The notes under the pieces are model-generated. The model was given only the letters and a program-made list of their open reading frames with translations, had not been told where the DNA came from and made no database searches. A stretch of 64,000 nucleotides of DNA from Microbacterium protaetiae (lineage in GTDB: Bacteria; Actinomycetota; Actinomycetes; Actinomycetales; Microbacteriaceae): the NCBI RefSeq assembly GCF_004135285.1, contig NZ_CP035494.1:3100001-3164000 (forward strand), read 5' to 3'. Shown here in pieces: positions 1-9,023 of the stretch. Position 1 is the first letter of the stretch; each line of letters starts with the position of its first letter. Made by a program: the position numbers and the translations under genes.

Positions 1-792
1 GTCATCAAGCTGGAAGGCGCCACCGATCTCACCCCGATCACCTGGGGTGACTCCTCGAACCTGAATGTCGGCGACCAGACGGTGGCCATCGGCGCCCCGC
101 TGGGGCTGTCGAACACCGTGACCACCGGCATCGTGAGTGCACTGAACCGATCAATCGAGATCGCGTCGTCTGCCGCCCCCGACAGCGGCCAGAGTGATGG
201 TGACAACGACGGCGAGCAGGGCGACAACCCCTTCTTCTTCGATTTCGGCCAGGGGCAGGGTCAGTCGCAGCAGACCACCGACACCATCAAGATCGCGGTG
301 ATCCAGACCGATGCACCGATCAACCCCGGCAACTCGGGGGGCGCACTGGTCAACAACAAGGGCGAGCTGGTCGGCATCAACGTCGCCATCGCATCGGCCG
401 GCAGCACATCGACATCGGAACAGAGCGGGTCGATCGGGGTCGGCTTCTCGATCCCCTCCGACATCGCCCACCGGGTGGCCAACGATCTGATGAAGGACGG
501 CAAGACAACGCATGGTCTGCTGGGGGCGAGTGTGCGTGATGCGTCCAGCGTCGAGGGCTCGACGATCACCGGCGCCTACATCGTCGACGTGACCGATGGC
601 GGCGGCGCCGCGGCGGCCGGACTGCGCGCCGGCGACATCGTGACGAAGTTCAACGACGTGCCCGTCACCGGGGCCGTCGACCTCACCGCGCAGGTGCGGG
701 CGCTGGCCACCGGCAGCAAGGCCGATGTCACCTTCGTGCGCGACGGACAGACCAAGACCACCGAGGTCACCCTGGGCACGCTCGCCGAGTGA
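1..792 (+). CDS. HtrA/DegP-like serine protease with PDZ domain, 5' truncated
   Basis: Reads in frame from base 1 to TGA at 790-792, 263 codons visible; the N-terminus, with any membrane anchor and the catalytic His and Asp, lies upstream of the window. The visible first residues VIKLEG follow the usual DLAV motif of the trypsin-like fold. The catalytic serine sits in NPGNSGGAL, Ser at base 334 (visible residue 112). An acidic and Gln-rich loop (about visible residues 55-92) precedes the serine. A C-terminal PDZ domain (about 170-263) contains a GLRAGD carboxylate-binding-type turn. The family degrades or chaperones misfolded extracytoplasmic proteins; actinobacterial members are usually single-pass membrane proteins with an outward-facing protease. 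Function of this paralogue is inferred from family only. Confidence 0.9.
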   Translation, partial: VIKLEGATDLTPITWGDSSNLNVGDQTVAIGAPLGLSNTVTTGIVSALNRSIEIASSAAPDSGQSDGDNDGEQGDNPFFFDFGQGQGQSQQTTDTIKIAVIQTDAPINPGNSGGALVNNKGELVGINVAIASAGSTSTSEQSGSIGVGFSIPSDIAHRVANDLMKDGKTTHGLLGASVRDASSVEGSTITGAYIVDVTDGGGAAAAGLRAGDIVTKFNDVPVTGAVDLTAQVRALATGSKADVTFVRDGQTKTTEVTLGTLAE

Positions 793-821
793 TCGCTCAG
801 AGAAGGCACGCCACCTCGCGA

Positions 822-827
822 TAGGCT
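822..827 (+). promoter_or_regulatory. -10 element TAGGCT, leaderless type
   Basis: TAGGCT ends 6 bases before the GTG at 834. A transcription start 6-8 bases downstream would fall on the start codon, so the glycerophosphotransferase is probably read from a leaderless mRNA. No convincing -35 hexamer is seen. Confidence 0.5.
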
Positions 828-833
828 CGCGGG

Positions 834-2096
834 GTGGCGTCCTTCTCGTTCGGCGCGGGAAACGCGGCCAAGCTTCTGCGGATACCCCTGTATGCGGCCG
901 GCCGTCTCGCGACCGTGTTCATTCCGCGATCCGCCGATGAATGGGTGTTCGGGTGCGGCGCCGGTATCGGCGACGGCGCCCTGGCACTGTGGAACGAGGC
1001 CGCGGCGCAGCATCCCTCAGTCTGGCTCGTCGGATCCGAGCGCGAAGAACGCGACGCCGCCGCCCGGGGGATCCGCACCGTTCGCCGACACTCGGTGCGC
1101 GGATTCTGGCGTACCGCGCGGGCGCGTGTCGCGGTGGTCACGCACGGGTTCGGCGACGTGAACCGCTATGCGATAGCCGGGGCCTTCATCGTGCAGCTGT
1201 GGCACGGGATTCCCCTCAAGCGAATCGGACTGGACTCACCCGAGACGGTGCAACTACCCGCGGTGGTGCGGCGCCTGCCGGCCGCCGCCGTGCTACGGGC
1301 CCTGCTGCGTCTGCTGTATCGGCGCACGACGCGGCAGATCGATCTCATCCCGGCCGCGTCGCACATCGTGCGCGGGCGGCTCGAATCGGCGTTCTCGCTT
1401 TCCGACGCCCACGTGCCGGTGACCGGGGAACCGCGGGTGGACGTATTGTCGCGGGGGGATGCCGCGGGTCGGCGCAGCGCGGCGCGGGCACTGATCGCCC
1501 AGGCGGTGGGTGAGATCGGTGATCGCCCCCTCGTGCTGTACGCGCCCACCTGGCGCGACGGCGCCGCCGATGCGGCGATCCCCGATCCGGCCGCGTGGGA
1601 GCAGATCATTGCGATGCTCGAGAAGCATGACGCGGTGTTACTCGTGCGCTCGCATCCCCTCGGGGTCGGCCGGTACGTGCCGCCGCAGCCCACGCAGTGC
1701 GTGCGGATGCTGGGCAGCGACCTTGTCGCCGACGTCGCACCTCTGCTGCCGGGCATGGACGTGATGATCACCGATTATTCATCGCTCGTGTTCGACGCGG
1801 CACTGGTCCCGCTTCCCGCTGTCTTTTTCGCGCCCGATCTCGATGACTATCTCGCCCGACGCGGTATGTACGGGACCTACGCCGATGTGGCCGGCCCGGA
1901 CTGGGCCCAAGACTGGGCGGCAGCGGTCGCGCAGATCGACGCCGTGCTCGGCGACGAGCGGGTGCGTGCCGAACGCATCGCTCGGGCGCGTGCGCTCGGC
2001 GAGGCACTGCACGCCTTCGCCGACGGCGGCAGTGCTGCCCGGGTGCACGCGGCGATCATCGCACGCACGCGTCGCGTGCGGAAGGGGGCACGATGA
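834..2096 (+). CDS. CDP-glycerol:poly(glycerophosphate) glycerophosphotransferase family protein
   Basis: 420 aa. A Glyphos_transf-type (TagB/TagF family) enzyme that would add glycerol-phosphate or ribitol-phosphate units from a CDP-activated donor to a cell-wall teichoic acid or related glycopolymer at the inner face of the membrane. Key family motifs are visible: WHGIPLKR (His124 region), VLYAPTWRDG in the middle, and TDYSSLVFD at about 312, the donor-binding and catalytic segments of the fold. No transmembrane helix is evident; an amphipathic N-terminus (IPLYAAGRLATVFIP) may dock on the membrane. The stop overlaps the start of the next, related gene as ATGA, so the two are co-translated. 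GTG start chosen from the -10 element 6 bases upstream. Exact acceptor and unit are unknown. Confidence 0.85.
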   Translation: MASFSFGAGNAAKLLRIPLYAAGRLATVFIPRSADEWVFGCGAGIGDGALALWNEAAAQHPSVWLVGSEREERDAAARGIRTVRRHSVRGFWRTARARVAVVTHGFGDVNRYAIAGAFIVQLWHGIPLKRIGLDSPETVQLPAVVRRLPAAAVLRALLRLLYRRTTRQIDLIPAASHIVRGRLESAFSLSDAHVPVTGEPRVDVLSRGDAAGRRSAARALIAQAVGEIGDRPLVLYAPTWRDGAADAAIPDPAAWEQIIAMLEKHDAVLLVRSHPLGVGRYVPPQPTQCVRMLGSDLVADVAPLLPGMDVMITDYSSLVFDAALVPLPAVFFAPDLDDYLARRGMYGTYADVAGPDWAQDWAAAVAQIDAVLGDERVRAERIARARALGEALHAFADGGSAARVHAAIIARTRRVRKGAR

Positions 2097-3529
2097 CCGA
2101 GGTGCGCTTCGAGGCGGGCGAGGCGCCCGCACTGGTGCTGACCGGAACCGGAGCGCGGCCACGGGCAGTCGAGTTGATCGGTGCGCGGGCGCGCACGGTG
2201 GCCCGCATCACTGGGCGCGGCAAGACGTGGCGCGCGAAGGTGCCGCTGCAGGCTGCGCGCTGGGGCGGCCCGATCCTGCCGCTGCCCAGCGGCGACTACG
2301 AACTGCGCGTCGACGGAGGCGAGCTGCCCGCGGCATCCGTGCCGATCACCATGCTCGGCACGCTGCGAGCGAGTCTCGACGACGGCCGGGTGAGTGTCGG
2401 TGCGCCGCTGGACCCGGCGTACGACTCGTGGGAGGGGCAGGCGGCCTTGGAACGACGGTATGCGACCCGTCCGAATGCGCAGCTGGAGAACGCCGTCTTC
2501 TTCGAGAGCTTCTACGGGCGCAACGTCAGCGACAACCCCCGTGCCATCGACGCCGAACTGGTACGTCGTGCGCCCGGCGTCACACGGTACTGGAGCGTGG
2601 TGGACCTCTCGGTAGCGGTGCCCGACGGCTCGGTTGCTGTCGTCGAGGGCAGTCCGGAGTGGTGGCGCGCACGAGGGGCTGCCCGGCTGCTGGTGGTCAA
2701 CGACTGGCTGCGACGCCGGTTCGAACGACGCGGCGGGCAGCGTGTGCTGCAGACCTGGCATGGCACACCGCTGAAGCGATTGGCGCTGCACCGCGGATTC
2801 GACCCGCGCCGCATCATCGCGGTGCTGCGCGAGTCACGCCGCTGGGATGTGCTGCTGGCGCAGAATCCCTACTCGGCCCGCATCCTTCGCGCGGCCTACG
2901 CCTTCACGCGCCGGCCGGTGTGGGTCGAGGGGTATCCGCGTAACGACGTCCTCGTGACCGGTGACGGTGGGGCTACGCGGCGCACGCTCGGCATCGCCGA
3001 CGACGAGCGGGTGCTGCTGTACGCGCCCACCTGGCGCGATGATCGCGAAGAGATCGTCGATTTCCTCGATGCCGAGAAGCTCGCGCGTGACAGTGGGGCC
3101 GTCGTGCTGGTGCGCGGCCACTCCCGCACCCTGCTGCCTGGAAAAGACACCGCCGGATCACGCGTGATCGACGTCACCGCCTTCGCCGACACGGCCCACC
3201 TCATGGCGGCATCCGACGCGCTGATCACCGACTATTCCTCGATCATGTTCGACTTCTCGGTGACGCGACGGCCGATGTTCTTCTTCACCCCCGATATCGC
3301 CCACTATCAGGGTCGATTGCGTGACTTCTACTTCGACCTGGCCGACCGCGCGCCCGGTCCGCTGGTGAGCACGCAGAAGGAGCTGACCCGAGCGATAGCC
3401 CGGCACGACCCCACGGCGTGGGCCGAGCGTTACGAGCAGTGGCGCGCGGTGTTCAATGCGCGCGATGACGGTCATGCCGCCGAGCGGGTGGTGGCGCGAA
3501 TCCTGGATCAGGGATTCGTCACGCGTTGA
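2093..3529 (+). CDS. CDP-glycerol glycerophosphotransferase family protein, second copy
   Basis: 478 aa, the second of a tandem pair. The C-terminal two thirds carry the same motifs as its neighbour: WHGTPLKR at about 222, LLYAPTWRDD near 306, VLVRGHSR near 343 and TDYSSIMFDF near 379. The first ~110 residues are unlike the neighbour: a basic, beta-rich stretch (RARTVARITGRGKTW) that looks like a small separate domain, as seen on some actinobacterial TagF-like proteins. The pair fits a priming enzyme followed by a polymerising or chain-extending enzyme for wall teichoic acid, but which is which cannot be told from sequence. Overlaps the upstream gene by four bases (ATGA). The divergence between the two copies argues against recent duplication. 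Confidence 0.85.
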   Translation: MTEVRFEAGEAPALVLTGTGARPRAVELIGARARTVARITGRGKTWRAKVPLQAARWGGPILPLPSGDYELRVDGGELPAASVPITMLGTLRASLDDGRVSVGAPLDPAYDSWEGQAALERRYATRPNAQLENAVFFESFYGRNVSDNPRAIDAELVRRAPGVTRYWSVVDLSVAVPDGSVAVVEGSPEWWRARGAARLLVVNDWLRRRFERRGGQRVLQTWHGTPLKRLALHRGFDPRRIIAVLRESRRWDVLLAQNPYSARILRAAYAFTRRPVWVEGYPRNDVLVTGDGGATRRTLGIADDERVLLYAPTWRDDREEIVDFLDAEKLARDSGAVVLVRGHSRTLLPGKDTAGSRVIDVTAFADTAHLMAASDALITDYSSIMFDFSVTRRPMFFFTPDIAHYQGRLRDFYFDLADRAPGPLVSTQKELTRAIARHDPTAWAERYEQWRAVFNARDDGHAAERVVARILDQGFVTR

Positions 3530-3535
3530 GCCGGG

Positions 3536-4630
3536 TCACGGCAGCGGGGTGTTGCGCGAGCCCAGGCGCGAGGTGTCCACGGTGCCACCGGCACCGGCGA
3601 CCAGGCCGGACAGAAACCCGACCCCCCACGCCAGGTGCATGGTCGGCAGCACCGCGAGCGTCCACAGCCTGTCGCGCCATCCCGTCCCGCCGCCGCTCCC
3701 AGCCGACACGACCCCGAGAAGGACGAGGTAGGCCAGAACCGGAAGATAGACGAGACCCGCCAGCACCGACACCCAGCCGCCCAGCACCCGTGCAGCCTGC
3801 AAGACGCCCACCACGATCGCGAGGAGCACGGCGACCACCAGGGCCGGTGGGGCGAAGAATCGCAGCGAGTTCCGTCGCCCGTACCGCCGCACCAGCTCCC
3901 CGCGCCACGCGCCGGTGGCTCGGAACTGTCGGGCGAGCCGCGTCCAGCTCTCGCGGGGCCAATAGGTCACCGACAGCGCAGGATCGAACCAGACCCGGTA
4001 GCCCGCCCGGCGGATGCGCAGGTTGAGCTCCCAGTCTTCGCCGCGTCGGACCGTCTCGTCGAAGAGCCCGACCTCTTCGAGCACCGAGCGGCGCATGACG
4101 CCGAGGTACGCCGATTCCGCCTCGCCCGCCTGCGCGCCGCCGTGGTACGCGCCGCCGCCCAACCCGATGGGTGAGTTGTAGGCGCGTGCGACCGCCCGCT
4201 GGAACGGGGTGCGGCCGTCTGCGCGCATGACCCCGCCGACGTTGGCCGCCCGTGTGCGCGAGAGAGTGGCAAGGGCGGCCGTGACATAGCCGGGGGACAG
4301 CTCGGAATGCGCGTCGACCCGCACGATGGTCGGATGGTGGCTGGCCCGTATCGCGAGGTTGAGCCCCATCGGGATGTCGGCACCCGGGTTGTCGACGAGC
4401 AGAATTCGTCGATCGGATGCCGCAAGCCGGTGGGCGATGGCCGTGGTGCCGTCGGTGGAGGGCCCCAGCGCCAGGACGATCTCGGCGGGGCCGTCGACCT
4501 CCTGAGAAAGGATCGTGTGCACGGCCGCCTCAAGGTAGTCGGCCTCGTTGAGCACGGGCATCACGAACGAGACGCCGGAACCGACAGGGGGCACCGGGGC
4601 GTCGCGTTCTCCGGTGGCGTCCTCCTGCAC
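3536..4630 (-). CDS. family 2 glycosyltransferase, membrane-anchored (ExoA-like)
   Basis: 364 aa. N-terminal GT-A domain: FVMPVLNEADYLE at 22-34 binds the nucleotide sugar, VRVDAHSELSP near 103 supplies the DxD/DxH metal site, and RRGEDWELNLRIRRAG near 196 is the acceptor/catalytic ED motif. Three hydrophobic segments fill the C-terminus (about 248-345), so it is anchored with its active site in the cytosol. It resembles the succinoglycan ExoA type, which adds sugars to lipid-linked polysaccharide precursors. It converges with the two glycerophosphotransferases (6 bases between stops), suggesting a shared role in cell-surface glycan assembly. ATG start at 4630 is the first in frame; sugar specificity unknown. 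Confidence 0.85.
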   Translation of the reverse strand: MQEDATGERDAPVPPVGSGVSFVMPVLNEADYLEAAVHTILSQEVDGPAEIVLALGPSTDGTTAIAHRLAASDRRILLVDNPGADIPMGLNLAIRASHHPTIVRVDAHSELSPGYVTAALATLSRTRAANVGGVMRADGRTPFQRAVARAYNSPIGLGGGAYHGGAQAGEAESAYLGVMRRSVLEEVGLFDETVRRGEDWELNLRIRRAGYRVWFDPALSVTYWPRESWTRLARQFRATGAWRGELVRRYGRRNSLRFFAPPALVVAVLLAIVVGVLQAARVLGGWVSVLAGLVYLPVLAYLVLLGVVSAGSGGGTGWRDRLWTLAVLPTMHLAWGVGFLSGLVAGAGGTVDTSRLGSRNTPLP

Positions 4631-4663
4631 CCATTGATCATCCCACGCCGCAGCGCAGCGCTG

Positions 4664-5908
4664 TCACCGGCGGGTCGCCGCTGCCGGCTCCCGTGTGATC
4701 CTGCCGCTCTGACTGTGACGCAGTGCCGCGCCGGCATTGTTGTAGCGGGTGAAGATCCATTGCGGGATCTTTCCGGCGGTGACCAGGCTCTGGAGGATCG
4801 TGGCCATCCCGTGTTCGGGATCGATGGCCAGTGCGGCGTCGAGGTGTGCACCGGCCACCGTGCTGGATCCGAGTGCCCAGTTCAGCCAGGCGAGCATGCA
4901 CAGCAAATCGGGTCGCAGCTCGATGGGCAGATGGGTGATGGTGTGGCGGAGGATGCCGACTGCCCGGGAGATGCGTGCAGGCCGTGGTTGGGTGGCGCCC
5001 TCACCGATGATCAACTCGGCCATGTCGAACGCGGCGGCGCCGTGCGTGTCGAGTTCGGCGCGCACGGTGTCGTCCATCGACAGCCCGCTGGCGGCCTGCT
5101 TCGCCAGCATCCGCTCGTTTTCTCGCCGGGCGCGCCGCCCCATTTTGCGCCCGAACGCCATCTGCAGCATCATCTCGTCGCGGTGGGAGCGCTGCAGGCT
5201 CAAGGCTGTCAGTTGCGCGAGGCGTGCCACGGGAGTCTCGGCCGCGTCGCGTTGCAGCAACCTTTCGACGAAGTCGATCGAATCGGGCAGGGCGGCAGCC
5301 ACCGGCACCCCGAAGGCATCGCGTTCGACGCCGGCGAGCAGATCTTCGACGGCGAGGGTCAGCGCGAGGGCGGTGTCGGGATCGGGCGCCGGCAGCGTGG
5401 TCTGTGCGTCGTGACGGGGCAGCTCGTCGCCGGCTCGGGCGCGTGCGGCCTGGGCGGCCAACGGGCTGGCGGTGATCTCTTGAAGCGGATGGCCGTCGAA
5501 TGGCGGGTCGTCCTGGTACCAGCTGCACCACCCGTCGGCGGCGACGCAGTACGCGTCTTTGACCTGGAACCCGGCCTCTTCGAAGCGCTCGTCCAGACGC
5601 GCGATGAGCCGCTCATGTCCGGCGAAGCCGGCGGGGAAGGTCTCTTCAGTGTAGACAGCGAACATGACGCCGTCGCACCAGTGAATGCGGCTCATCGCGC
5701 CCAGGGCGAGCGAGGCTATGCGGTCATGCACCGTGGCGTGGACGCTGGCCGGGGGAAGGTCGATGCGCATCACGCCATGCGCGCGCTTTCCGGCAAAGGG
5801 AATGACCAGAAGACTGTCGGTCACGGTATGGCCGATCAGAGCCGGCAGCGTTGCGAGGAAGTCGGCGCCCGTCGAAGAGCGCAGGATCGTCAGTTCGTCG
5901 TTGTGCAT
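4664..5908 (-). CDS. DUF4192 domain-containing protein
   Basis: 414 aa from the ATG at 5908; the frame also opens at a GTG (5941) that would add 11 residues, and neither start has a well-spaced ribosome site. The N-terminus (LRSSTGADFLATLPALIGHTV) and the segment on daily calculation of acidic loops match DUF4192, a family almost confined to Actinobacteria with no assigned biochemical role. No signal peptide or membrane helix is seen; the protein is Ala-rich, mostly helical, with a basic patch near 260-290 (GRKMGRRARRENERM). It stands alone between the glycosyltransferase and a small acidic protein gene. No function proposed. Confidence 0.75.
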   Translation of the reverse strand: MHNDELTILRSSTGADFLATLPALIGHTVTDSLLVIPFAGKRAHGVMRIDLPPASVHATVHDRIASLALGAMSRIHWCDGVMFAVYTEETFPAGFAGHERLIARLDERFEEAGFQVKDAYCVAADGWCSWYQDDPPFDGHPLQEITASPLAAQAARARAGDELPRHDAQTTLPAPDPDTALALTLAVEDLLAGVERDAFGVPVAAALPDSIDFVERLLQRDAAETPVARLAQLTALSLQRSHRDEMMLQMAFGRKMGRRARRENERMLAKQAASGLSMDDTVRAELDTHGAAAFDMAELIIGEGATQPRPARISRAVGILRHTITHLPIELRPDLLCMLAWLNWALGSSTVAGAHLDAALAIDPEHGMATILQSLVTAGKIPQWIFTRYNNAGAALRHSQSGRITREPAAATRR

Positions 5909-5999
5909 CTCCCCATGCTGACCGTCGGCGAGGACCGGCACAGCGGGGGAGAGGCGATCGGTGGATAACTCGTGCCTGGGGAGGAGACGGTGCGGTCGG

Positions 6000-6206
6000 C
6001 TACTGATCCTCGGCAGGAGAGGAGGAGGCTGCGGCGTCGTCGGCGATGCGGATCATGATCGAGGTGCCGTCCGAGTTCGCTGATATCGCGAAGGGATCCA
6101 CCGGCGGTGTCTCGAGCAGTTCCGCGTCACTGGGTGGCACGAGCGGCTCGGAGGGCAGTCCGGCCCATTCGAACGGCTCTTCTGGACGCGATGCGAAAAG
6201 ACCCAT
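6000..6206 (-). CDS. small acidic hypothetical protein
   Basis: 68 aa if read from the ATG at 6206, which has GAGG just upstream; the frame extends to 6245 without a better start. The sequence is acidic and Pro-rich (PFEWAGLPSEPLVPPSDAELLE) with a short hydrophobic strand (GTSIMIRIADDAA) near the end. No recognised domain, signal or membrane helix. Coding status rests on sensible codon use and an uninterrupted frame in an otherwise gene-free gap. It could be a small conserved protein of the family, but I do not recognise it. Confidence 0.5.
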   Translation of the reverse strand: MGLFASRPEEPFEWAGLPSEPLVPPSDAELLETPPVDPFAISANSDGTSIMIRIADDAAASSSPAEDQ

Positions 6207-6246
6207 GCCCTCATTGTCACCCGTGATGGTGGGTCGGGGATCCACA

Positions 6247-6272
6247 TGGCGAATCTCCAGAGGAATTCGCCA
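6247..6272 (-). terminator. hairpin after cysA
   Basis: Perfect 8-bp inverted repeat TGGCGAAT/ATTCGCCA with a 10-base loop, 40 bases past the cysA stop. No T tract follows on the minus strand, so it may be a Rho-assisted or I-shaped actinobacterial terminator. Confidence 0.45.
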
Positions 6273-6312
6273 CCGTCATGGGAGGGTGAGCGTGCTGGGG
6301 CGGCGGATGCCG

Positions 6313-7332
6313 CTATGCGCTCTGCAGCACCGCCTGGTCCGGACTGGCCGGGGCCGCTGCGAGGCCGGTGCTCAGAAACACCGTTTCGCCCTCGGCGAGG
6401 GCGAGACCGGCCACTTCCGGGCGCGTCGACTCGACACTGACCACCTCGCCGTGCTCGGTGTGCACTGTGACGCGCACCTGATAACCCACACGCAGCAGCC
6501 GCGACACGGTTCCACGCACGGCGTCGACGCGCGATCGATCCCGGGTGATCTCGATGTCATGGGGCCGCACGAGACGACCGTGCAGCCGGGTCGCGTCTCC
6601 CAGGAAGCCCATCACGAAATCGTTCGCGGGACGATCGTAGAGCTGCTCGGGAGAACCGATCTGCTCGATGCGGCCATGATTTATCACCACGACCTCGTCG
6701 GCGACCTCAAGCGCCTCTTCCTGGTCATGGGTCACGAACACCGTGGTGACCGGCACCTCGTCATGCAGGCGCCGCAGCCACTCGCGCAGCTCTTTGCGCA
6801 CCTGGGCATCCAGTGCACCGAACGGCTCGTCGAGCAAGAGCACGGCCGGCTCGATGGCGAGCGCGCGCGCCAACGCCATCCGCTGCCGCTGCCCTCCGGA
6901 CAGTTGCGCCGGCAGTCGATGCGCGAACGGTTCGAGGTGCACGAGACGCAGCAACTCGTCGACGCGCGCAGCTATCCGGGCCTTGTCGGCGCGAGATGCC
7001 GTCGACCACGGCAGCGCGCGCCGCCGGCGCACATCCAGCCCGAAGGCGACGTTCTGCGCGACGGTCATGTGCCGAAAGACGGCGTAGTGCTGAAAGACGA
7101 AGCCGACGTTGCGCCGGCGCGCAGGCAGGTGCGTCGCGTCTTCGCCTTCGATGCGCACGGTGCCTTCGTCTGCGCTCTCCAAGCCCGCGATGATGCGCAG
7201 CAGCGTCGATTTGCCCCCGCCGGAAGGACCGAGCAGCGCGGTCAGCCGCCCGGTCGGCAACGAGACGCTCACATCGTCGAGGGCGGTGAAGTCACCGAAG
7301 CGCTTGGAGATCCCGCTCACATCGATACCCAT
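6313..7332 (-). CDS. cysA: sulfate/thiosulfate ABC transporter, ATP-binding protein
   Basis: 339 aa. Cytosolic ATPase of the sulfate importer. Walker [10 protein letters not shown] at 35-43, signature LSGGQRQR near 143, Walker [13 protein letters not shown] near 159, and the H-loop [11 protein letters not shown] near 190. A C-terminal regulatory domain (about 235-339) is of the TOBE/CysA type, including the [22 protein letters not shown] linker region. Last gene of a four-gene operon read from 10043 leftwards (binding protein, cysT, cysW, cysA); 6 bases separate it from cysW. Supplies sulfate for cysteine synthesis. The assimilation genes themselves are not in the window. Confidence 0.95.
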   Translation of the reverse strand: MGIDVSGISKRFGDFTALDDVSVSLPTGRLTALLGPSGGGKSTLLRIIAGLESADEGTVRIEGEDATHLPARRRNVGFVFQHYAVFRHMTVAQNVAFGLDVRRRRALPWSTASRADKARIAARVDELLRLVHLEPFAHRLPAQLSGGQRQRMALARALAIEPAVLLLDEPFGALDAQVRKELREWLRRLHDEVPVTTVFVTHDQEEALEVADEVVVINHGRIEQIGSPEQLYDRPANDFVMGFLGDATRLHGRLVRPHDIEITRDRSRVDAVRGTVSRLLRVGYQVRVTVHTEHGEVVSVESTRPEVAGLALAEGETVFLSTGLAAAPASPDQAVLQSA

Positions 7333-7338
7333 TGCTGG

Positions 7339-8178
7339 TCATCCCTTCTCGCGCGCATCCTGCCGATGCAAGAGCGCGACGGCGATCAGGCAGAGCACGG
7401 CGGCGAACACCAGCACGAAGGCGATCGCGTAGGCCTGATCGGTGTGGTTGTTCTGGTACGCGCTTTCCACCGCAATGGTGGCGGTGGCGGTCTGCCCGAT
7501 GACGTGGCCGGAGACCACCTTCACCGCGCCGAACTCGCCGAGCGAGCGGGCGAGGCTGAGCACCACGCCGTAGGCTAGGGCCCAGCGGATGCCGGGAAGG
7601 GTGATACGGCAGAACGTCTGCCAGGCGCCGGCGCCGAGGCTGCGTGCCGCCTGCTCTTGGTCGTCGCCGAGCTCGGTGAGCACCGGTACCACCTCACGGA
7701 TGATCAGAGGCAGCGCGACGAAGCAGGTGGCCATCACGATCCCCGGCGTCGCGAAGGCCACCTCGATGCCCGCTGTGCGCAAGGCGGGCCCGAACCACCC
7801 GTAGACCGGACTGTAGACCAGCAGCAGCGCGAGACCGACGACCACGGGCGAGGCGGCGAGGGGCAGATCGATCAGCCACGACAGCAGCCGCTTGCCCACG
7901 AAGTCGTAGCGGGCCAGCAGCAGCGACATGCCGACTCCGAACACCAGGTTTATCGCCACCGCCATCGTCGCCGTCTGCAAGGTCAGCGTGAGCGCGTGCA
8001 CGACGTCGGGATCCGACAGCGCGACGGTGAGCGCGTGCAGCCCATCGGCGAAGGTGTGGCGCAGCAGAAACGCCGTGGGCCATCCGACCAACAGAAACAG
8101 GTAGGCGCCCACGATGGCACGCACAACCCAGACGGCCGGCGACGCGGGCGCACGTCGTCGCGATGTCGTGTCAGTCAC
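7339..8178 (-). CDS. cysW: sulfate ABC transporter permease CysW
   Basis: 279 aa from GTG at 8178. Six predicted transmembrane segments and the BPD_transp_1 EAA loop (QEQAARSLGAGAWQTFCRITLP near 190) that docks on CysA. The upstream frame extends to 8214 but GTG 8178 is preferred because GTGACTGA joins it to the cysT stop with an 8-base overlap, typical translational coupling, and the next codons (TDTTSRRRAP) give a short cytosolic tail before the first helix. Forms the heterodimeric membrane channel with CysT. Second to last in the operon. Confidence 0.92.
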   Translation of the reverse strand: MTDTTSRRRAPASPAVWVVRAIVGAYLFLLVGWPTAFLLRHTFADGLHALTVALSDPDVVHALTLTLQTATMAVAINLVFGVGMSLLLARYDFVGKRLLSWLIDLPLAASPVVVGLALLLVYSPVYGWFGPALRTAGIEVAFATPGIVMATCFVALPLIIREVVPVLTELGDDQEQAARSLGAGAWQTFCRITLPGIRWALAYGVVLSLARSLGEFGAVKVVSGHVIGQTATATIAVESAYQNNHTDQAYAIAFVLVFAAVLCLIAVALLHRQDAREKG

Positions 8179-9022
8179 GTCGCGCCGCCGTTCGCTGCAG
8201 CACGTCGAGCACAACGGTGCTGGCCAGGGCTATCACGAGCAGAATGACGGCCACTGCCGCCGCTGCTGCGGTGTCACCACCCTCGATGTACCGGTAGGTC
8301 TCGGTCGACATCACATCGACGCCGCGGGCGTTCATGCTGATCAGCACGACCGATCCGTACTCGCTGATGGCACGCGCGAACGAGAGTGATGCGCCCGCGG
8401 TGATGGCCGGCACCAGGGAGGGCAGGATGATGCGGCGCATGATGGTCGCTCGGGAGGCACCGAGGGATGCCGCGGCGTCTTCGACATCGGCTTCGAGGGC
8501 TTGCAACACGGGCTGGACGGCCCGCACCACAAACGGGAGCGTGACGAAGGCTATCGCCAGCACCACTCCGAGCTTGGTACCTGAGACATCGACGCCGAGA
8601 GGCCCGCCATGGCCGTACAAGGCGAGCAGGACGAGGCCGGCCACGATCGTGGGCATCGCGAACGGGATGTCGATGACCAGGTCGAGCAGTGCCTTGCCCG
8701 GGAAGCGGTCGCGCACGAGCAGCCAAGCGATGAGAGTGCCCATGACGGCGTTCAGCAGGGTTACGAGCACCGCAGTGGTCAGGGTGAATCGCAGGGTGGC
8801 AACGGTGCCGGGGTCGGTGAGCACGTCGCGGAACGTCGACCATCCACCGCCGGCCGCCGCGACGATGACGGCTGCCAGGGGAATGAGCACGAGAAGGCTG
8901 AACCACAGCATCGCCATGCCCAGCCCCAGACCGGTCGTTCGGGTCAGCCGACGGGCAGAGCCGGCCGTCCGCCGGCGACCGGTGCGGGTCGAGGCAGGGT
9001 TAGCGGAAGCCAGCAGGGCCAT
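8171..9022 (-). CDS. cysT: sulfate ABC transporter permease CysT
   Basis: 283 aa from ATG 9022. Basic N-terminal tail (RTGRRR) then six hydrophobic segments; the EAA loop EDAAASLGASRATIMRRIILP begins near residue 192. Motifs DIPFAMPTIVAGLVLL and SEYGSVVLIS are characteristic of CysT/CysU. The ORF is open to 9097, but ATG 9022 lies one base after the binding-protein stop (TGATATG), so the two are coupled and the upstream extension would run through the preceding gene. Pairs with CysW in the inner channel. Confidence 0.93.
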   Translation of the reverse strand: MALLASANPASTRTGRRRTAGSARRLTRTTGLGLGMAMLWFSLLVLIPLAAVIVAAAGGGWSTFRDVLTDPGTVATLRFTLTTAVLVTLLNAVMGTLIAWLLVRDRFPGKALLDLVIDIPFAMPTIVAGLVLLALYGHGGPLGVDVSGTKLGVVLAIAFVTLPFVVRAVQPVLQALEADVEDAAASLGASRATIMRRIILPSLVPAITAGASLSFARAISEYGSVVLISMNARGVDVMSTETYRYIEGGDTAAAAAVAVILLVIALASTVVLDVLQRTAARRD

Positions 9023-9023
9023 A

